DNA from: Phymorhynchus buccinoides
Taxonomy: Eukaryota; Mollusca; Gastropoda; Neogastropoda; Raphitomidae
Length of the DNA stretch: 64,000 nt
Reading direction: 5' to 3'
NCBI GenBank assembly: GCA_017654935.2
Contig: CM065680.1
Location: 36,524,613 to 36,588,612, forward strand
Numbering within the stretch: position 1 is the stretch's first letter; the number at the start of each line of letters is the position of its first letter. Below are positions 37,501 through 46,225 of this stretch, piece by piece. A program made the position numbers and the translations under genes. A model generated the notes under the pieces. It ran no database searches, was not told the DNA's origin, and worked only from the letters and a program-made list of their open reading frames with translations.

Positions 37501-39729
37501 TTTTTTGTGGTGCAGTAAAAAAGAAATTGGAGGTATTTCCTTTGTTGTGAGAGAAACTCCTTTTGATCAACTGTATGAAATTAAGAAAAGAAAAAAAAAT
37601 CTTGCATTGCGAAAATGTCGTGCAAACGATTTGGCGGCCATTCGAAAAGAAGCGGCACACGCCTTCTCTTTGGATGAAAGAATTTTACTTCCAGTACCTC
37701 CGCCAAGGAAAAATTGCCGATTAGACAGTTTGATTTATAGGAAACCAGAATAAAGTGAGTGTTGCAATCTCTGTAAAGGGTGTTTTCCTGGTGATCTCGA
37801 CATGTTTCTTACAAAAACGCATCTGTCAGAGTGCCCCTTTAACGTTAGTATTGATGATATTATGAATTATAATTTTATGCCATTTTTGTAGAATACTTAT
37901 TAAAGTTGTGTTTAGAGACCTTTACAGAGGTTTATTGAACATTCTTTTCTTTTTCTGCATCGTATAATATCGTGTGTACATACGTTTGTGTTTCAGAGGT
38001 GCATCATGGCCGGAAAAGTGTGCTGAAATTCCTGTCTGACCTAAACGTGTTCTGGAACGGAATGAGTCTGGACGTGGATGCCTTCCTCCACTGCTGTCCT
38101 GAGTGCACTGAGCACAACCCCCTGCGCACTCAGCCTCAGGTGACCATTGCCAGCAAGTCACAGGAACTGACCGCAGGGGGAGGGAGAGGGGAGGATCAAC
38201 CACACTTATCAGAGGTAGGACTGGAGAGTTAAAAAATGTGGTGCTGTTTTATGAGCTTTTGTGTTTGCAATCTTTTTACACTTCATGTTGACACATGAAA
38301 AAAAAGAAAATAATGTCTGACTAATATGAATGAATATAACTGCAATCTTTTCAAACCTTGTGCATCAGAAAGGATGGTGTGATGGACTCTGGTTGATGAG
38401 AATGATACGAGTGACCAAGTCTTGTCAACTATTACAATCAATAATTTGAAATAAAATGTCTGATATCTGTCTACATCCAGTTCAAGATTTCTATGATTAT
38501 TGGTTTCTGGTATAATTATTTTGTTATATTCATAATCTAAAAGATTAACTTCATGTATGAAACACAGGATGAAGAAGAGGAGTTCAGCTATGAAGAGCTG
38601 ATGCAGTTTCTGACCGAGGGCAGCATTCCTGCCACCTTCACTGCCCACCAGCAGCGGAGGATCAAGGAGCGGTCAGCGTCCTTCACAGTGATGGACGGGT
38701 CACTGCACTACCGCACACAGGGCAGGAAGGACCCTGTGCCAGTGCTGCTCTCTGACACTGCAAAACAGGCAGCCATACGGGAGGCTCACGTCGGTTAGTG
38801 TCAACTTCATTTTGTTATATTATGTGAAGTGAGTCCTTCACAGTGATGGACGGGTCACTGCACTACCACACACAGGGCAGGAAGGACCCTGTGCTGCTCT
38901 CTGACACTGCAAAACAGGCAGCCATACGGGAGGCTCATGTCGGTTAGTGTCAACTTCCTTCATTTTATTATATTATGTGAAGTACTCAGAGTCCTTCACA
39001 GTGATGGATGGGTCACTGCACTACCACACACAGGGCAGGAAGGACCCTGTGCTGCTCTCTGACACTGCAAAACAGGCAGCCATACGGGAGGCTCATGTCG
39101 GTTAGTGTCAACTTCCTTCATTTTATTATATTATGTGAAGTACTCAGAGTCCTTCACAGTGATGGATGGGTCACTGCACTACCACACACAGGGCAGGAAG
39201 GACCCTGTGCTGCTCTCTAACACTGCAAAACAGGCAGCCATACGGGAGGCTCATGTTGGTTAGTGTGAACTTCATTTTATTATGTGAAGTACTCAGAGTC
39301 CTTCACAGTGATGGATGGGTCACTGCACTACCACACACAGGGCAGGAAGGACCCTGTGCTGCTCTCTGACACTGCAAAACAGGCAGCCATACACAGGTGT
39401 ATGTTTGTTAGTGTTTCTAGTGTTTCCTTAACACTGTGTTGATTGACACTGTATGGTTTGTTTCTCCCTGACAAAGAATGGTGTTCACCTGAGTCCTCAG
39501 GACACCCAGGCCAGGCTGAGGGGTGCCTACTTCTGGCACGGCATGACCTGGGATGTGATACAACTTGATTAACGCTGTGTGGTTTGTTTCTCCCTGTCAG
39601 AGAATGGTGTTCACCTGAGTCCTCAGGACACCCAGGCCAGGCTGAGGGGTTCCTACTTCTGGCGCGGCATGACCTGGGACGTGATGAGGCAGGTGCTGCA
39701 CTGCTGCGGGCAGGACGCCCTGGCCAGGG
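25244..39729 (+). CDS. Integrase-derived gene with repeated H2C2 zinc modules, copy A (13 exons, both ends missing)
   Basis: Thirteen exons were joined: 25244-25569, 27284-27604, 28187-28556, 29342-29781, 30246-30400, 31834-31967, 33840-33993, 34819-35342, 35690-35877, 37005-37230, 37997-38214, 38568-38793, 39601-39729. Every junction has GT-AG borders and keeps phase, giving about 1137 codons. Order of parts: half an H2C2 module; Lys/Ser/Glu-rich linker; full H2C2 module; acidic linker; integrase (rve) core; acidic linker; two further H2C2 modules. H2C2 and rve belong to LTR-retrotransposon and Ginger integrases, and vertebrate GIN1 is a domesticated relative. The core has lost both catalytic Asp residues, so a DNA- or chromatin-binding host role is inferred, not shown. 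The 5' end is absent from this contig, and the 3' end runs into an N gap. It could instead be an aged transposon gene, but the long intact frame argues against that. Confidence 0.82.
25889..26070. mobile_element. MITE, CCATATTTTTCGGACTATAAGG family
   Basis: Ends TATTTTACGGACTATAAGG and its inverse TGTCCGTAAAATATGG. It abuts the LINE fragment at 26071. Confidence 0.82.
26071..27009 (+). mobile_element. LINE reverse transcriptase C-terminal fragment, frameshifted
   Basis: ILGPTLFLYFINDLP and MKIFADDTKAY give the F-x-DD active-site box of non-LTR reverse transcriptases, followed by AWLMKFNSQMFKVMHLG. A break near 26460 shifts the frame, and a second ORF (26494-27009) continues with LVRPILEYGNPVWCPH and RTRGHNFKLYKKD to a CR1/Jockey-type C terminus. 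Everything 5' of the palm is absent. It lies in an intron of copy A and starts exactly at the end of a foldback element. Confidence 0.8.
27284..27604 (+). CDS. Copy A exon 2: charged linker
   Basis: Acceptor TTAAAGCAG, donor GTAAGA; 107 codons, phase 0 on both sides. It begins ICGGKTNKRKTSTQTERSS. No domain is recognised. Support is the open frame, the splice borders and phase agreement with its neighbours. Confidence 0.65.
27734..27915. mobile_element. MITE, ACAGTGGAACCTCCCTTATA family
   Basis: Same ends; copy A intron 2. Confidence 0.85.
28187..28556 (+). CDS. Copy A exon 3: first half of H2C2 module 2
   Basis: Acceptor CTTCTCAG, donor GTAAGC. It encodes a basic stretch, then IKQYLQTNRAPKG, the dipped-strand motif RDDMYFTGR, and ends at LILRAHIGDDG, which supplies the first zinc-binding His. 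It exits in phase 1. Confidence 0.82.
28717..28880. mobile_element. MITE, CCATATTTTTCGGACTATAAGG family
   Basis: Ends TACCATATTTTTCGGACTA and TTCGAAAAATATGGTA; copy A intron 3. Confidence 0.82.
29342..29781 (+). CDS. Copy A exon 4: second half of H2C2 module 2 and acidic linker
   Basis: Acceptor CATACAG, donor GTGAGT. SHYGMEKTMDRIAYEYYWPG then HSCPNC gives His2-Cys-Cys with the classic YYWPGM of retroelement integrases. A run with DDNNDDDDYVGDG follows, and the exon ends YFWQK just before the integrase core. Confidence 0.85.
30246..30400 (+). CDS. Copy A exon 5: integrase core, first strand (Asp replaced by Gln)
   Basis: Acceptor TACTGTAG, donor GTGGGT. VEIQLFGPYQAGKKMIYVAV aligns with the V.iDl.GP strand of integrases, but the catalytic Asp position is Gln. 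DSYSQFPEA follows, as in active enzymes. Copy B differs here by one residue (Met to Ile). Confidence 0.87.
30401..31162. other. Copy A intron 5, left part
   Basis: AT-rich with no ORF and no recognised repeat. The matching copy B intron (62412-62961) is about 550 bases. Confidence 0.55.
31163..31315. mobile_element. Near-perfect palindrome, GGGCCTGTATTCACGTTGAG ends
   Basis: Arms of about 70 bases around CCTATAGGATTTAATAGG. Confidence 0.85.
31834..31967 (+). CDS. Copy A exon 6: integrase core, second part (second Asp lost)
   Basis: Acceptor GGTGACAG, donor GTAACA. YGVMEKLLLLENEVVRNK corresponds to the fG.P..i.sD.G.eF.n segment; the second catalytic Asp position is Leu and the D.G turn is gone. 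AGISPSMQYSKVNPS fits the usual LGI..S...PyhPq.ng. Confidence 0.82.
32031..32192. mobile_element. MITE, ACAGTGGAACCTCCCTTATA family
   Basis: Same ends with TA flanks; copy A intron 6. Confidence 0.85.
32733..33165 (-). repeat. GGAAGTTCTGTGCTTG family, interrupted by a MITE
   Basis: The tail part lies at 32733-32870 and the head at 33083-33165; the CAGTGGAACC element at 32893-33055 sits between them. Confidence 0.62.
32893..33055. mobile_element. MITE, ACAGTGGAACCTCCCTTATA family
   Basis: Same ends; inserted into the repeat at 32733-33165. Confidence 0.85.
33234..33800. mobile_element. 567-base foldback element with TACAGACAAACC ends
   Basis: Inverted ends TACAGACAAACCTCTATTTT, TA flanks, and GGTCGTAAA-rich interior. 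It looks like a non-autonomous Tc1/mariner-type element. Confidence 0.8.
33840..33993 (+). CDS. Copy A exon 7: integrase core, third part (Glu kept)
   Basis: Acceptor TGTCCAG, donor GTAACT. DERWHHIEKSLARFVGLYPD aligns with the vER.n.tL helix, so the catalytic Glu position is retained. PHEAVYTPYYLVHGR matches H.stg.sPfelvyGR. A foldback element ends only about 40 bases upstream of the acceptor. Confidence 0.87.
34290..34550 (-). mobile_element. tRNA-related SINE, second family
   Basis: On the minus strand GGTGTTCGAATCCTGTCAGG is B-box-like; the body includes GCTGAAACCACACAGTCAAG. It matches 60395-60720. Confidence 0.68.
34819..35342 (+). CDS. Copy A exon 8: post-core acidic linker
   Basis: Acceptor TGTTTCAG, donor GTAAAT. 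It starts REAPVPDKVNRLCNM, contains GEVQLTEDQEKQAVEMV, a Lys-rich run, and ends in a very acidic stretch. The second half differs strongly from copy B, unlike the integrase exons. Confidence 0.8.
35690..35877 (+). CDS. Copy A exon 9: basic linker
   Basis: Acceptor GATTTTCAG, donor GTAAGT. It encodes a Lys/Arg/Ser-rich segment (SPKRKIVTFKSS, MSKRKICIPRISQP) ahead of a predicted helix with KLENVKELINLRAMQE. It exits in phase 0. Confidence 0.75.
35953..36133 (+). mobile_element. SINE-like repeat with A-rich tail
   Basis: It contains TTCGCTCCCCTTGAACTG and TGACTTGAACAAACTGGGGT and ends in AAAAAAGACC. A second copy is at 60970-61165. Confidence 0.65.
36374..36619. mobile_element. MITE-like repeat with TTAACCCTTTCA ends
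   Basis: Same family, in copy A intron 9; the right end reads GATGAAAGAGTTAA. Confidence 0.8.
37005..37230 (+). CDS. Copy A exon 10: first half of H2C2 module 3
   Basis: Acceptor CATTACAG, donor GTATGA. LPLDTLYFLAKQYLERG leads to KDGKLYSNEGKSAG and LVRKAHARGG, which carries the first zinc-binding His. It exits in phase 1, and its layout is the same as exon 3. Confidence 0.87.
37288..37842. mobile_element. Foldback element related to 16918-17367
   Basis: Arms contain GGATGAGTTTTTGCAAG and CTCTGGTTTCCTAGAAATTA, inverted near 37720-37842. It holds a chance ORF at 37424-37753. Confidence 0.8.
37997..38214 (+). CDS. Copy A exon 11: second half of H2C2 module 3
   Basis: Acceptor GTGTTTCAG, donor GTAGGA. 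EVHHGRKSVLKFLSDLNVFW then HCCPEC completes an HHCC finger. A Gly-rich tail (ELTAGGGRGEDQPHLSE) follows. Copy B is the same length and differs at four residues. Confidence 0.88.
38568..38793 (+). CDS. Copy A exon 12: first half of H2C2 module 4
   Basis: Acceptor AAACACAG, donor GTTAGT. DEEEEFSYEELMQFLTEG, then FTVMDGSLHYRTQGRKD, ending AAIREAHV with the first zinc-binding His. The 3' part with its donor is tandemly repeated in the following intron. Confidence 0.86.
38794..39410. repeat. Tandem array from copy A exon 12 end with donor, 4 extra units
   Basis: Units of about 145-155 bases carry the 3' roughly 110 bases of the exon, the GTTAGT donor and intron sequence to TGTGAAGTACTCAGA. The extra units share a deletion of CCAGTG relative to the real exon. 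The last unit is diverged after ATACAC. Confidence 0.93.
39440..39600. repeat. Partial upstream duplicate of copy A exon 13 with ruined acceptor
   Basis: GTATGGTTTGTTTCTCCCTG precedes AATGGTGTTCACC here as in the real exon, but the acceptor TCAGAG reads ACAAAG. The duplicate stops after GGGATGTGAT. Confidence 0.85.
39601..39729 (+). CDS. Copy A exon 13: second half of H2C2 module 4, cut by gap
   Basis: Acceptor CCTGTCAG. ENGVHLSPQDTQARLRGSYF, W.GM and LHCCGQD follow the module pattern, but the second Cys of CxxC is Asp. The sequence enters 500 N after codon 42. A damaged copy of its first roughly 90 bases lies just upstream. Confidence 0.85.
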
Positions 39730-40229
39730 NNNNNNNNNNNNNNNNNNNNNNNNNNNNNNNNNNNNNNNNNNNNNNNNNNNNNNNNNNNNNNNNNNNNNNN
39801 NNNNNNNNNNNNNNNNNNNNNNNNNNNNNNNNNNNNNNNNNNNNNNNNNNNNNNNNNNNNNNNNNNNNNNNNNNNNNNNNNNNNNNNNNNNNNNNNNNNN
39901 NNNNNNNNNNNNNNNNNNNNNNNNNNNNNNNNNNNNNNNNNNNNNNNNNNNNNNNNNNNNNNNNNNNNNNNNNNNNNNNNNNNNNNNNNNNNNNNNNNNN
40001 NNNNNNNNNNNNNNNNNNNNNNNNNNNNNNNNNNNNNNNNNNNNNNNNNNNNNNNNNNNNNNNNNNNNNNNNNNNNNNNNNNNNNNNNNNNNNNNNNNNN
40101 NNNNNNNNNNNNNNNNNNNNNNNNNNNNNNNNNNNNNNNNNNNNNNNNNNNNNNNNNNNNNNNNNNNNNNNNNNNNNNNNNNNNNNNNNNNNNNNNNNNN
40201 NNNNNNNNNNNNNNNNNNNNNNNNNNNNN
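39730..40229. other. Assembly gap of exactly 500 N
   Basis: It cuts exon 13 of copy A and separates it from the DIRS-like region. Orientation of copy A relative to copy B depends on the scaffolding here. Confidence 0.99.
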
Positions 40230-40256
40230 CTCGACAATCTATCGTAGTGAGTAAAA

Positions 40257-43200
40257 AAAATAAAAATAAAAACTGCCTATTGGAAGTAGGAACATGACGA
40301 CACAACATAGTTGCCTATCGCTGACTTCAATATCGAACAGATACGCGGAAAAGTCCCCACCGAAAATGAAACATGTAGACAAAAGCGAAACAGTGTGCAA
40401 CGGACGATGACACACCTCTCGACCTAAACCCTAAAAACTGTCGAACGAGCCCGCCGAGACCAACAAGGGGGTGGCCTGAGGAGGCAAAAATCACCCCGTC
40501 GACAACTGTTTAGGTTGAAAGCTGTGCCGTTCGGTGATCTTACGGCTGAAGGGAAAGATCATGCTAGCCCGGACACTTTAAGCCAGATCGGGACGGATAC
40601 AGTCCGAAAACGGATGACTGTGAACGGCCGAACGAGTCACAGGTTGAAACAACCTCATGGTTGAAACCGTGAACGAAAGGTGCGCACTCTGACTTCTCTC
40701 TGCAAGGGCCTATGTATGCCAGGCCAGAGAAGATCTCCGAAATAGACCCCATCATACTAAGAAAACCGAGGACAGCGAAGTGTGACCGCCTTCGTTACTG
40801 TGGAAGGTCGGACACCACCTTGTCCCTCCGAGGCTGAGACTGTTAACGAGTTCCAGATGACGTCCGGATAACGTGGAAAACCCATTTCAACGTACTGACT
40901 GGAAACGTAGAGGAACCGAAAACAAAAAACCCTTTTAAACGGCCTAAGAGATCGCCCGCCAATTAGATCGAATGCCGAAAAACGGTCGGAATTTTGATAA
41001 CCCCGTTGACAGGACCGGTTGAAAAAGTCGGGAATAGTAACCCGGACTGGGGATTGTTCACATATCGTCTCCCGCGCCCTTCCAGTAGACAGGTCCTCCG
41101 CTTCCTCTGGAGGTCTCCAACGACGGATCGCCGTTTCTTGGAAGGCTCGGCCTCTCTTGTTTGCCACGATAAGACTTGGAAGGTGTTGCTAAGGCCTTTG
41201 ACCTGGGACGGAGCTGGTTCAACAGGGCCCGATAGATATCCTTCTGGCTATCATCTGCTTCCTCTTTGAAGAGGACTCGAGACAACATAGACTGGGACTG
41301 TGGGATTACCGATTCTTCCCTAACCTAGCCCGACTCCGGAGGGGAACGAGAGCGCAAACGCTCCTTTTTCCCTGGACGAAAGAGACTCTGTTCTGCGCCA
41401 GAAAGAATCCGGGCCAAGGCCAGGTTTGAACCTTCAACAGCCGTACATCATAGAGTCTCTGTAGCCACATTGCCCAAAAGGGGCTAAGAGACTCCAACGG
41501 AAGCTTCATCCACCTGATCAAAGCCGGGACAAACCGCCGTTAATCAGAGGCTGATTTGCCTCAGGACTCCACCAAGGTTTGCACTAGAGAGGTGGCCAGC
41601 CACAAGCCTGAGAGCAACCAGACAGAGATTCCTCGAGAGACTTCAAGGCCGAGGCATTGAAACGTTCGGGAGGAACAGTCAGCAGGACCCCAAGGACTCC
41701 ACCTCCTCAGAAGAATGTTTGGAGACGGAGGTGAAGGGCAGGTATTCGTCGTATGGGGACCGAAAGGTCTGAATCCAGGTACCAAAAAGGAACCGAACTG
41801 AGACTAGGCCGGCTGAGAACTCCCCAGATTAGCCACTCAGCAATCTGGTTTTCAACGAAAAGGACCTTTGCCGCCTCAACGTGAACTCCGCTTTAACCAC
41901 AACTCCCCCGGGAAGGAGGGGTCTTTGGGAGCGTCATGAGCTCTTGGCCTGCAGAAGAGAGCCAACCGCGTGATCAGTTGGCGGACCATCCTGATGTGAG
42001 GAACGCACAGGTTACCTACGTAAGGGCACGATCGGACGACAAAATCTTGAGAGATTCTGAACCGGGACTCAGTGGAGAGAGTGAGGGACCTCCGACTGGG
42101 TCCAGTTCCTGGTCTGACTAAAGTCTGACTTGAACTCCAGAGAATTCCCTGAGGGTCTGGCCGTTGAAGCTTCGATAAGGTCGGTCCCAAGATTCAAACA
42201 CCACGCGGAGGCCATGCCTGGCAGAGAGGCTCTGCCGTAGGGAGTGAGAGGATCCACTGAACACGGCCGGCAACCGGGAGAACGTGGCGTCCTCCTTGCG
42301 AGCGTGACATTCCCGGGTTGACCCAAACCGAGGAACGACCGGAAATTCATACATCGTAATTTTCCGGTTCTCGGCGAACCCTTTCCCGGTATGTTCCGCG
42401 GTTGGCCAAGCAACCTGGAGACAATACCGATTATTACCGGGTAAAACACCGGAGAACGCTGAGGAACGGTCTCGCAACCGGAAAAGGCAAATAACCGATT
42501 GCGGTGGAAAGCCAAGAGGCTCCAAACCTGCCATCCCCCGTTAGTCCCTCCCCGCGTTGGCCAATTAGCAACCGTGATACAACCAGAGGGAAGAACCTCG
42601 ATGAATACCGGGTGAAACCGGTACGCACCGGCAGAACCGGAGGGAAACCGTCTCACAACCGTAGAAGACGAATTTTTCAGGTTGCGGTGGGACTGCCAAT
42701 AGGCCCCAAACCGCGCCGTGCCAGGATCACTGGAGAGTCATCCCCCGGGAGGGGGGTATGGACTCTTTATCGGTATTGAAGGTGCCCCGCACCGTCCGAT
42801 TTGACTGTCCTGGTAACCTCTCCGTCGAACTGAGTGGAGGATTTGAGCCCGGACTCAGGAAAGGGAACAGGCCGTTTCCGATCCTGGAGGTACCTCCCAG
42901 GTACCATCGGATGATTGCCTGACAGACTGGCCAGTCTGGTGACAGAGGAGTCACCTCTGTCACTAGGCAAGCTCCCCGGAGGGGAGCCTCTCTGTTCCGT
43001 AAACACAAGCCCACAGGACGGAAACCAGAGGTGGAGAGGGATTTCCTATTCCTGTTGAGGTTGACGCTGGCCTTAGTGGATAAGGGCTTCCTGGAGGCAA
43101 GCCTGTGGACAGAAGAAGGAGAGAGGGCTGCGCCAGTGACAGTCTCACGTTAGAAGAGACAACTGGTGGAAAACTCTCTGGCCTAAACATAGAACCGAAA

Positions 43201-43738
43201 TAGGGGGAAGATTCTGTCGATGCGAAAGGGAGAACACTGAAACCCTTAGAGTCCAAGTGACGTAGTAGAAAGCCTGCGAGTCCAACGGAAAAGGAGAAGG
43301 AGCAGAAACCTCTGAAGGGAGAGAAACTGGAATGGGCTCTGAAACCGGTTATGCCGGTGTAACCGAAACGGACTGTGACTGGACGTTAGACGTAGGATTT
43401 GTGGAGGGATTAGACGAAAACTTCTTGAGAATATTAAGAGAACCTGCCAAAAGGGTCCCTAGTGAGAGAAGAAGAGTCAACTGACTTGGAGAACAGAAAA
43501 ACAACCGACGAGAAACTGCTTTTCCTTTCCTCCCCCCGAAGTGGAAACCGAGGGGTGCACGAAGCCATAATGGCTGACTCCACCCCGAAAACGAACAACA
43601 GAGTGAACGAAATAATTTTTCAACTAAAACGAACACCAAGAAATGACAATGAAATAATATCGATAGGATGACTAACAGCCTTCCCAAGAAACTGAATAGA
43701 ACAAAGCTAAACACGGAACGAACCCACCAGATAGACAA
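40257..43738 (-). pseudogene. Degenerate DIRS-type gag-like region
   Basis: This block has markedly higher GC than its surroundings and contains only short minus-strand ORFs in shifting frames. Pro/Ser-rich segments (for example SSNPSTNPTSNVQSQSVSV near 43400) and a basic stretch (QLRPRSKALATPSKSYRG near 41200) resemble retroelement gag tails. It directly follows the hairpin region at 43955-44359 on the minus strand, where the 5' end of a DIRS element would place gag. No reverse transcriptase was recognised; it may lie in the N gap or be deleted. The assignment is inferred mostly from position and composition. Confidence 0.38.
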
Positions 43739-43954
43739 GAGTCAGAAAAGGCGGAGTAGGGTAGGCCCAGGTGTGGTTGAAAGGCTGTAAAATTTAAGAA
43801 TGACATATCCGGTGCCCCAAGGGTGCGCGTCATACCCGGAAGTAAGGGGAGTCACTCCCGCTACTCCCTGCGGTATGGGTGCAGTCCCTTGGGGCCACTT
43901 TCGTTTTAGCTATGTGCTAGGGTAAGGTTCCAGGTTGTTTTAAGCTAATGCAGT

Positions 43955-44051
43955 TGTTTTGAGTGTTGGTAAAGTATGATTAAATTAGATTGGTAGATTT
44001 TTATCAATCTTACTATCTACTTTTAACTAAATATTACCAACACTTAAAACA
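43955..44051. repeat. Hairpin 1 of a twin palindrome pair
   Basis: The arms begin TTTTGAGTGTTGGTAA and end TTACCAACACTTAAAA; the inner sequence pairs as GATTGGTAGAT...ATCAATC. With its twin at 44259-44359 it sits between the recombinase and the gag-like region, where DIRS terminal or internal complementary repeats would lie. Confidence 0.75.
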
Positions 44052-44258
44052 TGTGCATTGACTCATAATGACCTGGAACTATATCAAAGAATATAGTAAA
44101 GCGAAAGTAGGGCGTGACGTCACCCCTGCGCCGGATATGGGGTGCGAGTTATCCCCTTACATCCGGGCAGGCGAGGTGCGCGCGCGTACTACAAACATCA
44201 TTCGAAAACCCTTTTCCCTCAAATAGCATCAGGAGGGCAGGAAGGGAGGGAACATATT

Positions 44259-44359
44259 TGTTTTAAGTGTTGGTAAGTATTTATTTAAAGTAGATAGTAA
44301 GATTGATAAAAAAAATCGTACCAATCTATTTTAACCATACATTACCAACACTTAAAACA
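44259..44359. repeat. Hairpin 2 of a twin palindrome pair
   Basis: The arms are TTTTAAGTGTTGGTAA and the reverse complement, with loop sequence very like hairpin 1. The 200 bases between the hairpins are GC-rich and partly complementary to the block at about 43800-43940. Confidence 0.75.
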
Positions 44360-44571
44360 TGTGCAGATTACCAGAGAGGAGGAGGGTGATGCTCCTATTT
44401 GAGAAGCTAAGCACCCTTGACCTGATAAAAAAGGCTTAAGCCTAGAACAACACGCATTCTTAAGACTTATAAAACCCAGTCCTAAAAAGACATTCCCCCA
44501 AAAAATCATACCCATGATATACCACCATGCAAAACCTGAAAAAGGCATTGCGACACATACATCACAGGGAG

Positions 44572-45011
44572 ATGGGGAGCTGGGCGACCACAAGTTTCTT
44601 GATGGAGTAGTGGTTGCCATCTCCTCTGGTCGAGATGTCTCTGAGGTAGTGCTAAATCAAGGTGTTTTGTGACTTCCAAAAAGCCGAAACCATCACTTTG
44701 ACCAAAGGCACTCCCTTAACCAAGGCTAAATAGGTACTAAACGCTCTCAACTCATGGGCCCTAAAAGGGTTCTGAGGAAGTTTTACCAGGGAGGAAGCGT
44801 AGGCGAGCTTAATACAGTCAAGCAACCAACGAGAGACCATTCCAATAGCTACATCTTTGCAGTACTTTACGCTGATGGCAAGAAACAGACGACGCCTAGA
44901 AGCACCGAAGGGCTTAGCTCGAGCGAAGGCGAGCACTCCACTGATCCTTCTAGCTGAGGCCAAGGTCACGAGAAAAACAGTCTTCCGCGAAAAGTGGAAA
45001 GAGTGGAGCAA
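44572..45011 (-). pseudogene. DIRS-like tyrosine recombinase with in-frame stop
   Basis: The minus frame reads FSRKTVFLVTLASARRISGV, which fits the first Arg box of retroelement tyrosine recombinases; then RAHELRAFSTYLALVKGVPL, which fits the H-x-x-R box; then FWKSQNTLI, a TAG stop (44654-44652), and HYLRDIS with the expected nucleophilic Tyr. The frame continues to a natural-looking stop at 44572. Tyrosine recombinases replace integrase in DIRS-type retrotransposons. The stop lies two codons before the putative Tyr, so this copy should be inactive. A Crypton origin is possible, but the gag-like ORF upstream favours DIRS. Confidence 0.68.
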
Positions 45012-45311
45012 ACAATTGTCCTAACCATCATGTGAAAAAACCCGCTGGTTCAGCAGAGAGACTGCTTCTTTTGCTTCTGCAAACAAAGTTGACAGGGCCA
45101 CATCGTGGCATATTCCAAAAGTTGCGTCAGAAAGAGGCAACTGAGAAGTCCCGAAACGAAAGTGTTTCTGCACTACGTAAGAAGGTTTACGTTCGAAGCA
45201 GACTAAAAGGATTCTCGCTGGTTAGATGGAAACGTGACCTAGAGACAAATAGAAAAAGCAACAAAGTAGCTATCGTCTGACGTCAAAACTTAGCAGATGA
45301 CGCTGAAAAGT

Positions 45312-45959
45312 TCATCCTGTGATAGCAACCAATGGGGTACGGGAGCTAGCTTGGCTAGAAGAGCCGTACTGACCTTGTTCGGGAAAAACCCTGATGCCGG
45401 TTTGCAGTTCCATCCGTGAGAGATCTTCAACAGACAACGAATCCTGGAGTGGAAGTCCAACGGTAGAAAAAGCCGGGTCATCATCCAAAACACCCGTCAA
45501 ATCAACATGAGAATCATCCACCGAAATGTGCTGGACCAAACCGGCCGAGTCCACTTGGGAGAAGGAGAACGGCATGGCCGAAGACAATTCGCCCGTAGAA
45601 CGCAAATGAGCCAGCAACTCCGACACCACTTGCTTTGTATCTTGAACCGAACGCGAAGAATGAGACTTACTCGAACTCTTTGAGCGAGATTTTGACTTGG
45701 AAACCGGATTTTCTGAAGGACTTGCTTTTAGAAAACGGCCTTTGTCATCCCTGGGAGGAGTAGGCTGAGGTTCCTTAGTTGAAGGCTTGCTAACTAACGC
45801 AGAAGAGTCTACAATTTTGAGGAGTAGACGACTCCATAACGCGAAAACCGAAGCCAAAAACAACGCCCACTTTTTTACCAACAGGTCCAAAATCTTCACA
45901 AAGATTACAACAAAATGGGGAAGGCTGAAGGAACTTACCCTTGTAGCAAGGCAACACAA
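45312..45959 (-). pseudogene. Gag-like ORF of a DIRS-type element
   Basis: This is an open minus-strand frame of 215 codons. After a hydrophobic start it has a Lys/Ser-rich part (SKSKSRSKSSSKSHSSRSV) and an acidic part (VDDSHVDLTGVLDDDP). Such basic and Ser-rich N-terminal proteins are typical of DIRS gag, but no diagnostic motif is visible. It ends about 300 bases before the recombinase, leaving no room for reverse transcriptase and RNase H, so the element looks internally deleted. Confidence 0.42.
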
Positions 45960-46225
45960 AGAAAACTAAAAGAAAACTAAAGACACTCATTAAGCTGAAA
46001 GCGGGAGAAAAAATTCCTGGAGCAACAGAAAAACATGTCTGCCTTCCATGCTAGCTTGAAAGAAAGTGAATAGTCTGCTTAACCGGAAGTTACGTGGATT
46101 GGGAGTTGTGGTAGTAAGACACTCTTGTTTATTTTCTGTCTTCCAAGCTAATCTTGTACAAAGATGCACTTTGTAGTGGAATGGTAAGGATGATAGAATA
46201 GATTGAATAACTCTGGTTAACTTGT

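Noticed and set aside
37424..37753. 109-codon plus-strand ORF
   Set aside because: It lies wholly inside a foldback element and has no splice or family support.
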